Origin: Flavobacterium sp. 245
Lineage (GTDB): Bacteria; Bacteroidota; Bacteroidia; Flavobacteriales; Flavobacteriaceae
Direction of reading: 5' to 3'
DNA: 64,000 nt
Assembly: GCF_004362055.1 (NCBI RefSeq)
Contig: NZ_SNXB01000010.1
Location: forward strand, 159,951 to 223,950
Positions 27,902 to 36,853 of the stretch are shown here, piece after piece. Under the pieces are notes generated by a model. It made no database searches. It worked only from the letters and a program-made list of their open reading frames with translations, and had not been told where the DNA came from. The number at the start of each line of letters is the position of its first letter. The stretch's first letter is position 1. The position numbers and the translations under genes were made by a program.

Positions 27902-28252
27902 ATGCACGCTATGAAACCATATAAATTTGAAGATTTACCTGATATTATTGGTGAGCTACTTACAAGAATTGACAGTATTGAAAAACTTTTACAAGAAAAT
28001 AAATTAAATGCGGTAGCAGCTAATGATGAATTACTTACTATTTCTGAAGCAGCAATATTGTTAAAATTGTCTGTGGCTACAATTTATACTAAAGTTTGTA
28101 AAAATGAGATTCCAGCCAATAAACAGGGCAAGCGTCTCTATTTCTATCGTGGAGAGCTACTAAATTGGATAAAATCGGGTCGAATTAAAACTATTTCCGA
28201 GATACAGAAGGAAACCGAATTGAAATTTAATTCGAGTAAACCATTTAAATAA
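27902..28252 (+). CDS. Excisionase-type helix-turn-helix protein
   Basis: A 116-residue protein (alternative ATG at 27911). Residues about 45-95 (LLTISEAAILLKLSVATIYT, KQGKRLYFYRGELLNWI) form the HTH_17/MerR-like winged helix typical of excisionases and mobilisation accessory proteins in Bacteroidota elements. A short coiled-coil-like helix precedes it. Convergent with the tyrosine integrase gene, with a shared bidirectional terminator between them. It may control excision or expression of the element. Confidence 0.85.
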   Translation: MHAMKPYKFEDLPDIIGELLTRIDSIEKLLQENKLNAVAANDELLTISEAAILLKLSVATIYTKVCKNEIPANKQGKRLYFYRGELLNWIKSGRIKTISEIQKETELKFNSSKPFK

Positions 28253-28291
28253 ACAAGAAAGACGTCTTCCAAAAAGATGTCTTTCTTGTTT
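28251..28291. terminator. Bidirectional terminator between HTH and integrase genes
   Basis: 18-bp stem (28251-28268 with 28274-28291, one mismatch) and 5-nt loop, flanked by A and T runs, between two convergent genes. Confidence 0.8.
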
Positions 28292-28300
28292 AACAATATT

Positions 28301-29443
28301 CTATTTCAAGCTTATTTTCAGCGATGCTTCTCTTTTCTTCTCATCAATTATTTTCGTGTAAATTTGGGTAGTTTTCACACTTTTATGACCAAGCATTTTT
28401 GAAATGGTAAAAATGTCTGTTCCAGAGAAAATTTGCAATGTAGCATAAGTGTGCCGAAAACAATGAAAAGTTATGTGTTTTGTAATTCCGGCCTGGGCAA
28501 CCCAGACTGGCAAAACTCTATCGACATCCCATTTTTTCAGACCCCCGAAGACTTGGTCATTATCATTTGTTCTTTCACCAAGTACTTCATATGCCTCGTC
28601 TGATATTGGCATAGTCTGCAAGCCTTCAGTTTTCTTTTGTTTAAACCTGATATAATGTCCATCATCTTCTCTATATTGAAGTTCTGACCACGTTAATTTA
28701 GCTATATCTGAATATCTAATTCCTGTAAGGGTCGAAAACATTGAAATTTTATAGACAATATTTTTAGAACAAGGTGTTGCAAATAATTTTTTAGCTTCAT
28801 TTAAAGTTAGAAAATTTCGCTGTGACTCCTGCTCTTTGATAGAATCTATTCCAGCATTAATATCAGTTCGAAGTTTCCCTTCTTTATATGCTCTTTTGAG
28901 TGTAGTTTTTAGTTTATTGTGATAGGAGAGGGCTGTATTTCGTGCCAGAGTATTTCCGGTTTCTCTTCTGTTTTTGGCCTTTAATAAATATTCTTTGTAA
29001 TCTTCCATCAAAGTCACTGTTATATCTTTAAAACAAACATCTCCTCCTGAAAGAAAGTTTTCAAAATGAATTATAGCGCTACACCAAATTTGATGATTCT
29101 TCCCCACTTTTTTATCTGCCAAATTTTTAAAATAATCTAAAAAAGAACCACGTGCAATTCTCTGAATTTCCAGTTGTTCTTTTTCAAACTCACTATATAC
29201 ATCGTGCTTTCGCATTTCGTTTTGTCTTCGAATTTGAATAAGCTCAGCTGTGTGCAGGTTTTCAATATTTGAAATTTTTTGAATTTGATTTTTTGGACGT
29301 TCATATAAATACAGCTTTAAGAATTCACGTCTGGTGTACTTATTAGTTTCTGTATTTAGTATTGGCGGATAAAAATCTAGATATAGTGATATCATTCCAT
29401 TTGCCAAAAGTTTTTTTCTCAATCTTACATTTCCCTTTTTCAT
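28301..29443 (-). CDS. Tyrosine site-specific integrase
   Basis: A 380-residue phage/ICE-type tyrosine recombinase. The N-terminal arm-binding region (1-60), SAM-like core-binding domain (about 100-195) and catalytic domain (210-370) are complete. Catalytic residues: Arg243 (TGIRYSDI), a Lys near 269-271, His327 and Arg330 (HCFRHTYATL), His353 (LGHKSVKTT) and Tyr362. Its start overlaps the stop of the upstream HTH gene by 4 nt, so both are one operon. The unit stops about 230 bp short of the mnmE 3' end, a plausible chromosomal insertion site. Confidence 0.95.
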   Translation of the reverse strand: MKKGNVRLRKKLLANGMISLYLDFYPPILNTETNKYTRREFLKLYLYERPKNQIQKISNIENLHTAELIQIRRQNEMRKHDVYSEFEKEQLEIQRIARGSFLDYFKNLADKKVGKNHQIWCSAIIHFENFLSGGDVCFKDITVTLMEDYKEYLLKAKNRRETGNTLARNTALSYHNKLKTTLKRAYKEGKLRTDINAGIDSIKEQESQRNFLTLNEAKKLFATPCSKNIVYKISMFSTLTGIRYSDIAKLTWSELQYREDDGHYIRFKQKKTEGLQTMPISDEAYEVLGERTNDNDQVFGGLKKWDVDRVLPVWVAQAGITKHITFHCFRHTYATLQIFSGTDIFTISKMLGHKSVKTTQIYTKIIDEKKREASLKISLK

Positions 29444-30003
29444 TTTTCTCTTACATTAAAAATAATATCAATATCTTTCTTCGCAACATAATTAAACTTT
29501 CCTACGGAATATTTGGCTATTCCCTGACGCTGAATAAGCATATACAGAGCTCCCGGCGATATACCAAATTTCTGCTGTATCTGGGTAATAGTGTAACAGT
29601 TCTCTAATCCAGGGAATTCCTGTACCGGTCGAAGCAAAGATTGCTCTAGCGGCATGGAAAAGAAAGTATCCATATCGCATTTGCGAATAACTGTTCTGGC
29701 TCCAAATTTTGCTATATCAAGCTCTCCCCTGGAAATGATTCTGTAAATTGTCCTTCTGCTAATTCCAAACAAAAGGCTGGCCTGATTAACGCTCAGAAAA
29801 TCTTTTGTTTTTACAGCTTCAAGATGTGGTTGTCGTGCAATTTCTGTCTGCCGGTTGCTTTCATCAATTTTCGACTTTCTTGTCCTTGCTTTGTAGGCTC
29901 TGCTACTGCATTTCAGCGAGCAATACTGTGTTTTTGTTGTCTTGGCTACGAACTCATTTTGGCAGAATTCACAGATGCGGGTAATCTTAATGTTTGTACT
30001 CAT
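29440..30003 (-). CDS. Zinc-ribbon plus double helix-turn-helix DNA-binding protein
   Basis: A 187-residue protein. Residues about 11-35 hold CEFCQNEF and CSLKCSSR, a four-cysteine zinc-ribbon-like motif. Two HTH_17-type domains follow: about 67-115 (FLSVNQASLLFGISRRTIYR) and about 130-185 (CYTITQIQQKFGISPGALYM). It overlaps the integrase start by 4 nt (ATGA-type coupling). The layout suggests an excisionase or directionality factor acting with the integrase. Its own upstream region contains the 11-bp repeats at 30079-30119, possible binding sites. Confidence 0.85.
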   Translation of the reverse strand: MSTNIKITRICEFCQNEFVAKTTKTQYCSLKCSSRAYKARTRKSKIDESNRQTEIARQPHLEAVKTKDFLSVNQASLLFGISRRTIYRIISRGELDIAKFGARTVIRKCDMDTFFSMPLEQSLLRPVQEFPGLENCYTITQIQQKFGISPGALYMLIQRQGIAKYSVGKFNYVAKKDIDIIFNVREK

Positions 30004-30078
30004 AGAAATGTGACTTTAAGTGTCCCACTGTGACTATGTGTGTCTACGCGTGCCATAATTTGGCCAAAAAAAAATATT

Positions 30079-30119
30079 ATTTGTACCTCACATTCTCGAG
30101 GTACAAATAAGGTACAAAT
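30079..30119. repeat. Three copies of an 11-bp GGTACAAAT element
   Basis: ATTTGTACCTC (30079-30089) is the exact reverse complement of GAGGTACAAAT (30098-30108); a third copy, AAGGTACAAAT (30109-30119), directly abuts in the same orientation. This lies 76 bp upstream of the HTH/integrase operon and is probably an operator or recombinase/excisionase binding site. Confidence 0.6.
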
Positions 30120-30164
30120 TTAATCAAAACATCACATAATATCCAAAAGAAAAAGGAATTAAAA

Positions 30165-30203
30165 AACGAGTTAAAGTATTGTTTATTAATACTTTAACTC
30201 GTT
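30165..30203. terminator. Strong terminator of mnmE
   Basis: Perfect 16-bp stem (30165-30180 with 30188-30203) and 7-nt loop, 33 bp past the mnmE stop, followed on the minus strand by a T-rich run. Confidence 0.85.
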
Positions 30204-30235
30204 TGTTTATTGTTGTTTTGCGTTATTTTGTCCTG

Positions 30236-31636
30236 CTATTTTCCGATGCAGAAATTAGCAAAAATATTCCCTAACAATTCGTCATTGCTGACTTGACCAG
30301 TGATCAACCCGAATTGATATAAAGCTTCGCGGATATCCAGTGCCATTAAATCGCTTGAAAGATTGGTTTCAAGGCCAAATTTTACTTTTTGTATTTCATC
30401 TAAAGCTTTTAATAATGAATCATAATGTCTTGTATTCGTTACAATTGTTTCGTTATTACGCAAAGCTCCTGTATTTACAAAAGAAAGTAATTCATTCTTT
30501 AAATCATCGACTCCAATTTTCTCTTTAGCTGAAATTAAAAGCAGTTTTGCATTCAGATTTTCAAGTTTAGATGTAATGTTTGAGACTTCATCAGCAGACA
30601 ATATATCTTTTTTGTTTACAACAATTAATAAAGGTTTTAGTGGATATTTATTTTTTATTTGTTCAATTTCAGAAACAAACTCAGAACTTGAGATTTGAAA
30701 CTTTAAGCCATCAAACAAATAAATGACAACTTGTGCCTGATCGATTTTTTCGAAAGTTTTTTTGATTCCGATGCTTTCTACAACATCTTTTGTTTCACGG
30801 ATTCCTGCAGTATCGATAAATCTGAAACCAATGCCACCAATTACCAATTCATCTTCAATTGTATCACGTGTTGTTCCTGCAATGTCAGAAACAATGGCAC
30901 GTTCTTCATTCAATAAAGCATTTAATAAAGTCGATTTTCCAACATTTGGTTCGCCAACAATAGCAACTGGAATACCATTTTTGATTACGTTTCCTACTGC
31001 AAAAGAGTCTATTAATCGTTTTAAAACAAACTCAATTCGGTTTAATAATTCATGAAATTGTGTGCGGTCGGCAAATTCTACGTCTTCTTCTGCAAAATCT
31101 AATTCTAATTCAATTAACGAGGCAAAATTTAAAAGTTCTTCACGAAGTTTAGCAATTTCATTACTGAAACCACCTCGCATTTGCTGCATCGCAATTTGGT
31201 GAGATGCTTCATTATCTGACGAAATCAAATCGGCAACAGCTTCGGCTTGAGATAAATCTAATTTTCCGTTAAGAAAAGCACGTAGTGTAAATTCACCAGG
31301 ATCAGCCATTCTGCAGCCTTTTCTCAATAATAATTGAATAATCTGCTGTTGAATATAAGTAGAACCGTGACAAGAAATCTCAATAGTATTTTCGCCTGTA
31401 TATGAATTTGGTCCTTTAAAAATAGAAACTAAAACTTCATCAAGTGTTTTTTCATTATCTATAATATGCCCTAAGTGCAGTGTATGAGTTTTCTGTTTCG
31501 TTAAATCTTTATTTTTAATGGATTTAAAAACGGAATTTCCAATTGTAATTGCTTCAGTGCCTGAAATACGAATGACAGCAATAGCTCCAGCGCCTGATGG
31601 CGTAGCTAATGCAACTATAGAATCTTGATTTATCAT
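30236..31636 (-). CDS. mnmE: tRNA uridine-5-carboxymethylaminomethyl(34) synthesis GTPase MnmE
   Basis: A 466-residue tRNA modification GTPase (partner MnmG) that modifies U34 of certain tRNAs. I chose ATG at 31636 (MINQDSIVALATPSGAGAIA) because the N-terminal domain begins there; an upstream ATG at 31660 adds eight atypical residues. The tetrahydrofolate-binding N-domain, helical domain and G domain are present: GEPNVGKST, DIAGTTRD, DTAG and NKKD. The C-terminus ends in the invariant FCIGK with the conserved Cys. The gene is complete, so any element inserted at its 3' end has kept its coding sequence intact. Confidence 0.97.
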   Translation of the reverse strand: MINQDSIVALATPSGAGAIAVIRISGTEAITIGNSVFKSIKNKDLTKQKTHTLHLGHIIDNEKTLDEVLVSIFKGPNSYTGENTIEISCHGSTYIQQQIIQLLLRKGCRMADPGEFTLRAFLNGKLDLSQAEAVADLISSDNEASHQIAMQQMRGGFSNEIAKLREELLNFASLIELELDFAEEDVEFADRTQFHELLNRIEFVLKRLIDSFAVGNVIKNGIPVAIVGEPNVGKSTLLNALLNEERAIVSDIAGTTRDTIEDELVIGGIGFRFIDTAGIRETKDVVESIGIKKTFEKIDQAQVVIYLFDGLKFQISSSEFVSEIEQIKNKYPLKPLLIVVNKKDILSADEVSNITSKLENLNAKLLLISAKEKIGVDDLKNELLSFVNTGALRNNETIVTNTRHYDSLLKALDEIQKVKFGLETNLSSDLMALDIREALYQFGLITGQVSNDELLGNIFANFCIGK

Positions 31637-31820
31637 AATGCAAAGGTATAAAAAATGCAATAAAATTGCGTTACCTAACTAAAGCCGAAATTTGAAATAT
31701 TCTCTTGTTTAAATTGGTTGTTTTTAGATTTTTTCAAATGTTAAAATACTGATAATTATCAGGTTGTTTTGTTTTTATAATGATTAAATTTGAGAGAACA
31801 ATACACTAATCCTATACAAA

Positions 31821-32657
31821 ATGAAAAAGATATTATTTCCCACAGATTTTTCTGAAGCAGCTACAAATGCGTTTGTTCATGCGTTAGAATTTGCTAAAAT
31901 TGTCAACGCCGAACTTGTTTTACTTCATACTTTTGAGATTCCGGTGTATGACAGCCAATTTTTCCCAGAAAATTATGCGTCGATTTACAGTTCTATTGAA
32001 TTAGCTAAGTTCGAAATGTTTAAAGATGAAATTCCGAAATTGAGAGCTATTGCAGCAGAGAGAAAATTAGAAGATATTATCATTAAACATCGTTTGATGG
32101 ATGGTGATTTGGTTTTTAATTTGAAAAATGCTGTTGAAGAGGATCATATAGATTTTGTAATTATGGGTACCACAGGAGCGTCTGACTGGACGAAATTTTT
32201 TACTGGATCCAATACAAATTCGATAATTTCTGAGGTTAATGTCCCTGTTTTATGTGTTCCTGTTGATGCCAAGTATAAAAAAGTCAAAATCATCGGTTTT
32301 ACAACGAGATATCGCGAAAAAGATAAAAGTGTACTTCGCAGAATTCTAAAAATTGCAAAAAAGACTGATGCGAAAGTTAAAAGTTTATATGTAAAAACTT
32401 CAAATTCTGATGTTTCAGAAATGACAATTAAAGAATGGGAGCAAGAATTTGCTGCTGAAAATGTTGAATTTTTGGTTCTGCCGAGTGATGAAGTAAAAGA
32501 GACCATTCTTGATTTTATTCTTTATAAAGACATTGATATTCTGACTACTATAACGCATAAAAGATCTTTCTTTGAAAGTATTTTTGAATCAAGTTTTTCA
32601 AAAAAAATCACTAAAGAAGTTTCTGTGCCTGTTTTAGTCATGCATGAAAAGGATTAA
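31821..32657 (+). CDS. Universal stress protein, tandem Usp domains
   Basis: A 278-residue cytoplasmic protein with two UspA folds (about 1-147 and 150-278). The first starts KKILFPTDFSEAATNAFVHA and has VIMGTTGASDW followed by a serine/asparagine-containing loop and VPVLCVP; the second ends VPVLVMHEKD and lacks a clear ATP-binding GxxG loop. Such proteins are induced in starvation or stress. Single gene with its own upstream region. Confidence 0.92.
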   Translation: MKKILFPTDFSEAATNAFVHALEFAKIVNAELVLLHTFEIPVYDSQFFPENYASIYSSIELAKFEMFKDEIPKLRAIAAERKLEDIIIKHRLMDGDLVFNLKNAVEEDHIDFVIMGTTGASDWTKFFTGSNTNSIISEVNVPVLCVPVDAKYKKVKIIGFTTRYREKDKSVLRRILKIAKKTDAKVKSLYVKTSNSDVSEMTIKEWEQEFAAENVEFLVLPSDEVKETILDFILYKDIDILTTITHKRSFFESIFESSFSKKITKEVSVPVLVMHEKD

Positions 32658-32727
32658 AAAGTTAACTTATTTAAATAGCAGTTTTGAAAGTGTAAAATCT
32701 ATATTTGTACTTCAATAAAATTTTAAA

Positions 32728-34500
32728 ATGGAAGTATATCAAAATAAAGTCACACACTTTTCAGGTGTTTATAATAAAATCAACAAAAGATACAACAGTA
32801 TCAGTATTTTACGTTTGTTAGCGGTTTTTCTTTGTTTGTTTATGCTGTTTTATTACATCAAAACCAATGATTCACTCTACGTTATACTGGCTTTTTTGTC
32901 TTTTGTTGGTTTTATTTTTTTGATGAGAATCCACACTAAATTATCTTTTCAAAAACAGCTTACTACAGCACTTTTAAAAATCAACGAAAATGAAATTTCG
33001 TATTTGAAAAGAGAAAAAACACCTTTTGAAAACGGAATAGAATTCAACGATTTCCATCATCCGTATGCATACGATCTGGATATTTTTGGCGATCATTCGT
33101 TATTCCAAAATTTAAATCGAACTGCCACATTTATAGGCAAAAAAACATTAGCAAATCAATTGCTGCATCTTTTTCCAAATGATGTTATTGTAGAAAATCA
33201 AAAAGCTATTGACGAACTTAAAACTAAAATAGATTGGCGTCAGGATTTCCTAGCATTAGCTACTGTCAGTTCTGACAGTAAATCTTCATATGATTCTATA
33301 ATTCATTGGAATTCATTTAAAAACAACTCATTACCTAAAGTTTTAGTTTTGCTTTCATTTGTAATACCTTCTTTGTTTTTTGGAATGTTACTCGCTTATT
33401 TTATTACTTCAAAGACGATTTTATTATCTTATCTTACTTATGTTTTTATTGCGAATATGATCGTTTTGGGAAAGTCATTTAAAAGAATTCAGTCAGAAAT
33501 TGCAAAAGCAGATAATATTGATAAAATAATAAAACAGTACAGTTTATTAGTTCAAAAAATTGAAACCGAGAATTTTACTTCTAAAAAATTAACTGATTTG
33601 CAGCAACAGCTTGTATTTAAGAATGCAACTGCAAGCGTACATTTAAAACAGCTTTCGGAGTTATTTTCACGAATGGATACCATTAGTAACTTGGTTACTG
33701 CTTTAGTTTTTAACGGAACTTTTTTGTTTAATCTTCACGTTTTGAGAGCACTTTTAAAATGGAAAGAAGATTACTCTGAAGAGCTGGAAAAATGGATTGC
33801 TATTATTGGAGAATTTGAGACTTTAAATAGTTTGGCAAATTTGGCATATAATAATCCTGATTTTGTTTTCCCAGAAATCAATTCTGAATATAAAATTGGT
33901 TTTTCAGATCTAAGTCATCCGTTGTTAAGTCCGGCTACTAGGGTAGGGAATGACACTCATTTTTATCCAGAATCTTTTATGATTTTAACGGGTTCTAATA
34001 TGTCCGGAAAAAGTACTTTTTTAAGAAGTTTAGGAATTAATATGGTTTTAGGCGGAATTGGCTCAGTTGTTTGTGCTTCAAAAGCTAATATTCATCCACT
34101 TCCAGTTTTAGTTTCAATGCGATTATCGGATTCTTTAGCGGATAGCGAATCCTACTTTTTTGCAGAAATTAAGCGTCTAAAACAAATTATGGATGCATTA
34201 GAAGATAAACCAGCTTTTGTTTTATTAGATGAAATTTTAAGAGGGACAAATTCTGATGACAAACGCAATGGAACTATCGAAGTCGTAAAAAAGATTATTG
34301 GAAAAAATGCGATTGGAGCAATTGCAACTCATGATATTGAAGTCTGCCTTACAACAAATGAATTTCCTGATATTTTGACGAATCAATGTTTTGAAGTCGA
34401 AATTCAAAATAACGAACTTCATTTTGATTATAAATTGAGAAACGGAATTTGTAAAAATAAAAGCGCCACTTTCTTAATGCAGAAAATGGGAGTTATTTAA
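32728..34500 (+). CDS. Membrane-anchored MutS-family ATPase
   Basis: A 590-residue protein with a MutS domain V ATPase at its C-terminus: Walker A TGSNMSGKSTFLRSLG (about 421-436), SESYFFAEIKRL, Walker B FVLLDEILRGTNSDD (about 500) and the trans-acting ATHD motif. The N-terminal half lacks mismatch-binding domains and instead has two hydrophobic helices near 28-67 and a second pair around 207-250, so it is probably anchored in the inner membrane. It resembles the MutS-like proteins with transmembrane segments found in Bacteroidota; it is not canonical MutS or MutS2. Function unknown; no nuclease (Smr) domain is present. Confidence 0.85.
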   Translation: MEVYQNKVTHFSGVYNKINKRYNSISILRLLAVFLCLFMLFYYIKTNDSLYVILAFLSFVGFIFLMRIHTKLSFQKQLTTALLKINENEISYLKREKTPFENGIEFNDFHHPYAYDLDIFGDHSLFQNLNRTATFIGKKTLANQLLHLFPNDVIVENQKAIDELKTKIDWRQDFLALATVSSDSKSSYDSIIHWNSFKNNSLPKVLVLLSFVIPSLFFGMLLAYFITSKTILLSYLTYVFIANMIVLGKSFKRIQSEIAKADNIDKIIKQYSLLVQKIETENFTSKKLTDLQQQLVFKNATASVHLKQLSELFSRMDTISNLVTALVFNGTFLFNLHVLRALLKWKEDYSEELEKWIAIIGEFETLNSLANLAYNNPDFVFPEINSEYKIGFSDLSHPLLSPATRVGNDTHFYPESFMILTGSNMSGKSTFLRSLGINMVLGGIGSVVCASKANIHPLPVLVSMRLSDSLADSESYFFAEIKRLKQIMDALEDKPAFVLLDEILRGTNSDDKRNGTIEVVKKIIGKNAIGAIATHDIEVCLTTNEFPDILTNQCFEVEIQNNELHFDYKLRNGICKNKSATFLMQKMGVI

Positions 34501-34501
34501 G

Positions 34502-34542
34502 AAAAAAGCCTAAAGAAATATTATTTTTTTTTAGGCTTTTTT
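34502..34542. terminator. Bidirectional terminator
   Basis: 13-bp stem AAAAAAGCCTAAA / TTTAGGCTTTTTT (34502-34514 with 34530-34542) between convergent genes, with A and T runs on the two sides. Confidence 0.85.
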
Positions 34543-34547
34543 TTTTG

Positions 34548-35888
34548 CTAAACAATATTTCCGTTATGTATAAGCATTCGTATAGGTGACATTCTTGAAA
34601 CAGCTTCAGCAGAGCAAGTTGCGTCTATAAAAACCAAATCGGCTTTGTCTCCTGTTTTTGGCCATTGCTGTGTACCTTTATCGTCTAGCGGAATTGGGCC
34701 TGCTGTTGCTAATTTCAACATTCTGGATAATCCAAATTCAGTAGCTTGTCCATATAATTGTGCAGCAAGATTTGCTTTCTGCAAAACACTTCCTGTTCCA
34801 AATGTATTCCAATGATCTATAATGCTGTCGTTGCCGGTCATGACATTTACGCCATATTTCATTAAAGTAGGAATTGGCATAATTAAGTTTCCAAAAGGTA
34901 CCGTCGAAACAATTCCTATTTGAGCATTGCTTAGTTTTTCTGCCATTTCTTCCTGTCTGGTTTTATCTAATTTTCCGAGAGCGAAACAATGACTTAGAAA
35001 TGTTTTCCCTTTTAAATTAGTATTTTCATTTACTTTTGCAATTAAATAATCTATAGTTTTTACTCCAGATTCTCCAGATTCATGCAAATGAATATCAATT
35101 CCTTTATTATTGTCTAATGCTAATTGTACCGTAAAATCAATCGTTTTTTCGATGGCGCCATCAATAGAAAAAGGGTCAAGGCCACCAATAAAATCAATAT
35201 CCATTTTGGCTGCTTCTTTTAAATAGGGAACAGAATCGGTATAGAAAACACCATGCTGAGGAAAAGCAACTAATTCTGCGCCAAAAGTATTTTTCTTGTT
35301 TTCTAAAGCTTTTTGAAGATTTTTTAAAGACTGAAGTTTTGAAGTTGGTTCAATGTTTACGTGACTGCGCGCAAATGAAGTTCCATGAGATTGTAAAAGC
35401 GCAATTAATTTTTCGGCTTTTTGTGTTGACGTTTTCAGCATTTCAGGTAAAATTTGCTGTTCCAGCGCAATCATTCCTTTTACGCCGCCTGTTCTCTTTT
35501 TTACCGCATGCCAATCGTCATAAAAAGTTTTATCTAAATGAATATGCATATCGCGAAATGCTGGAAGCATCAAAAAGCCTTTTGCGTCAATAACTGAAGC
35601 GTTGGGTTTGTTGGGCGAAATAGCTTTTATTTTTCCGTCGCTTATTTCAATGCAAAACAATTCTGTTTTAGTGCGAACAACTTCTCCTTCGTCATATTCA
35701 AAACCAGTTTCTAACCTGACATTTTTTAAAGTATAATTTTTTCCGATTAGAGTTTTTATTTCCGAATCGGTTTCAGTTTTTGTAGAAGCTGTTGCCGTAT
35801 TTAGGAAACTTGAACCAACTGCCAGTCCAGCAACTCCAAATACTGAATTTCTTAAAAAATCTTTGCGGGTTATATTTGAGTTTTTCAT
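34548..35888 (-). CDS. Amidohydrolase family protein (cytosine deaminase-like)
   Basis: A 446-residue metal-dependent hydrolase. I chose ATG at 35888 (MKNSNITRKDFLRNS), which begins a probable Tat-type export signal (TRKDFLRNSVFGVAGLAVGS); the upstream ATG at 35909 adds seven residues. Metal-binding motifs of the amidohydrolase superfamily are visible: MHIHLDKTFYDDWH, DIHLHESGESG, FLSHCFALG and MTGNDSIIDHW. The HIHLDK form and the late PLDDKGTQQWPKTGDKADLV block are those of cytosine-deaminase-like enzymes, but substrate is undetermined. An AraC regulator gene lies just upstream on the same strand. Confidence 0.85.
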   Translation of the reverse strand: MKNSNITRKDFLRNSVFGVAGLAVGSSFLNTATASTKTETDSEIKTLIGKNYTLKNVRLETGFEYDEGEVVRTKTELFCIEISDGKIKAISPNKPNASVIDAKGFLMLPAFRDMHIHLDKTFYDDWHAVKKRTGGVKGMIALEQQILPEMLKTSTQKAEKLIALLQSHGTSFARSHVNIEPTSKLQSLKNLQKALENKKNTFGAELVAFPQHGVFYTDSVPYLKEAAKMDIDFIGGLDPFSIDGAIEKTIDFTVQLALDNNKGIDIHLHESGESGVKTIDYLIAKVNENTNLKGKTFLSHCFALGKLDKTRQEEMAEKLSNAQIGIVSTVPFGNLIMPIPTLMKYGVNVMTGNDSIIDHWNTFGTGSVLQKANLAAQLYGQATEFGLSRMLKLATAGPIPLDDKGTQQWPKTGDKADLVFIDATCSAEAVSRMSPIRMLIHNGNIV

Positions 35889-35965
35889 ACAGATTAATTG
35901 TTTGTACAAAAATAGAATTCACATATTTAACAAACGTGAAAAATTTATCCCAAGGCTTGAAAGAT

Positions 35966-36826
35966 TTATAACTGCTCGCGAAAATTAGTTGGCGTATTTC
36001 CGGTTTGGTTTTTAAAGAAGTTCGAAAAATAGGCATGATCTACAAAACCTAATTCAAAGGCAATTTCTTTAACAGAAAGCGTTGTCGCTTTAAGATGTCG
36101 TTTAGATTCCAGAATAATTCGTTGCTGAATTAATTGTGTGGCCGAAATTTTTAAATATTTTCGACAGAGGATATTTAGATAATTTGCTGAAACATGGAGT
36201 TTTGAAGCATAAAAAGAAACCAGTTTTTCTTCTTTAAAATAAATATCGATCAGTTCTTGAAACTTTGCAATTCGGGGCTCTGACTGGTATATATCATGAT
36301 CAGCAAATATTTTTGCCGCTTCTTTGCTTATAATTGAAGCGATTACTGCGGTACGGTAGCTAATTAATTTCTGAAGGAAGTCTGTGCTTTCTAATTCGTT
36401 TTTAATTGCCAAAAATTCGTACTGCAAAAGGTTGTACGATTCCTGATTGAGCGGTATAACGGGATGATTGTGGTATTGGGCAAATGAAAATCGGAAACTC
36501 GATGAAAAGCTTTCAAAAAAATCTCTGTCAATCATTAATTGATAACCGGTCGTGTCTGGCTCGATATTCCATTTATGAACTTGTCCTGGAAAAAGTAAAT
36601 GAATTTGCTTATTACTTATTTTGTAATCGATAAAGTCAATATTATGAACGCCTTTTGCTTGATCAAAAAGCACGATAATAAAAAAATCATGCTGATGCGG
36701 TTTGTGAATATGGCGCTCTCCATGCAATTCATTAAATATAAGCTGATCAGAATCTCTGTCTTGATTTGTTCTGAATTCCCTAAGACCAAGAAGCGGAATA
36801 TTTTGATCTGTTTTTTTAGCTGACAT
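35966..36826 (-). CDS. AraC-family transcriptional regulator
   Basis: A 286-residue regulator with an N-terminal cupin sensor (about 30-180; HKPHQHDFFIIVLFDQAKGV and HLLFPGQVHKW) and a C-terminal AraC helix-turn-helix pair (about 190-286; VSFYASKLHVSANYLNILCR and AFELGFVDHAYFSNFFKNQT). It is likely to respond to a small ligand and may control the adjacent amidohydrolase or DsbA-like gene, both on the same strand. Confidence 0.93.
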   Translation of the reverse strand: MSAKKTDQNIPLLGLREFRTNQDRDSDQLIFNELHGERHIHKPHQHDFFIIVLFDQAKGVHNIDFIDYKISNKQIHLLFPGQVHKWNIEPDTTGYQLMIDRDFFESFSSSFRFSFAQYHNHPVIPLNQESYNLLQYEFLAIKNELESTDFLQKLISYRTAVIASIISKEAAKIFADHDIYQSEPRIAKFQELIDIYFKEEKLVSFYASKLHVSANYLNILCRKYLKISATQLIQQRIILESKRHLKATTLSVKEIAFELGFVDHAYFSNFFKNQTGNTPTNFREQL

Positions 36827-36853
36827 TATATTTGTTTAGGACAAGGCTCAAAA

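Noticed and set aside
28301..28325. Possible copy of the mnmE 3' end (TATTTTC-AGCGATGC versus TATTTTCCGATGC) at the integrase stop
   Set aside because: Only about 12 matching bases with a gap, and it lies in integrase coding sequence; not convincing as an attachment duplicate.
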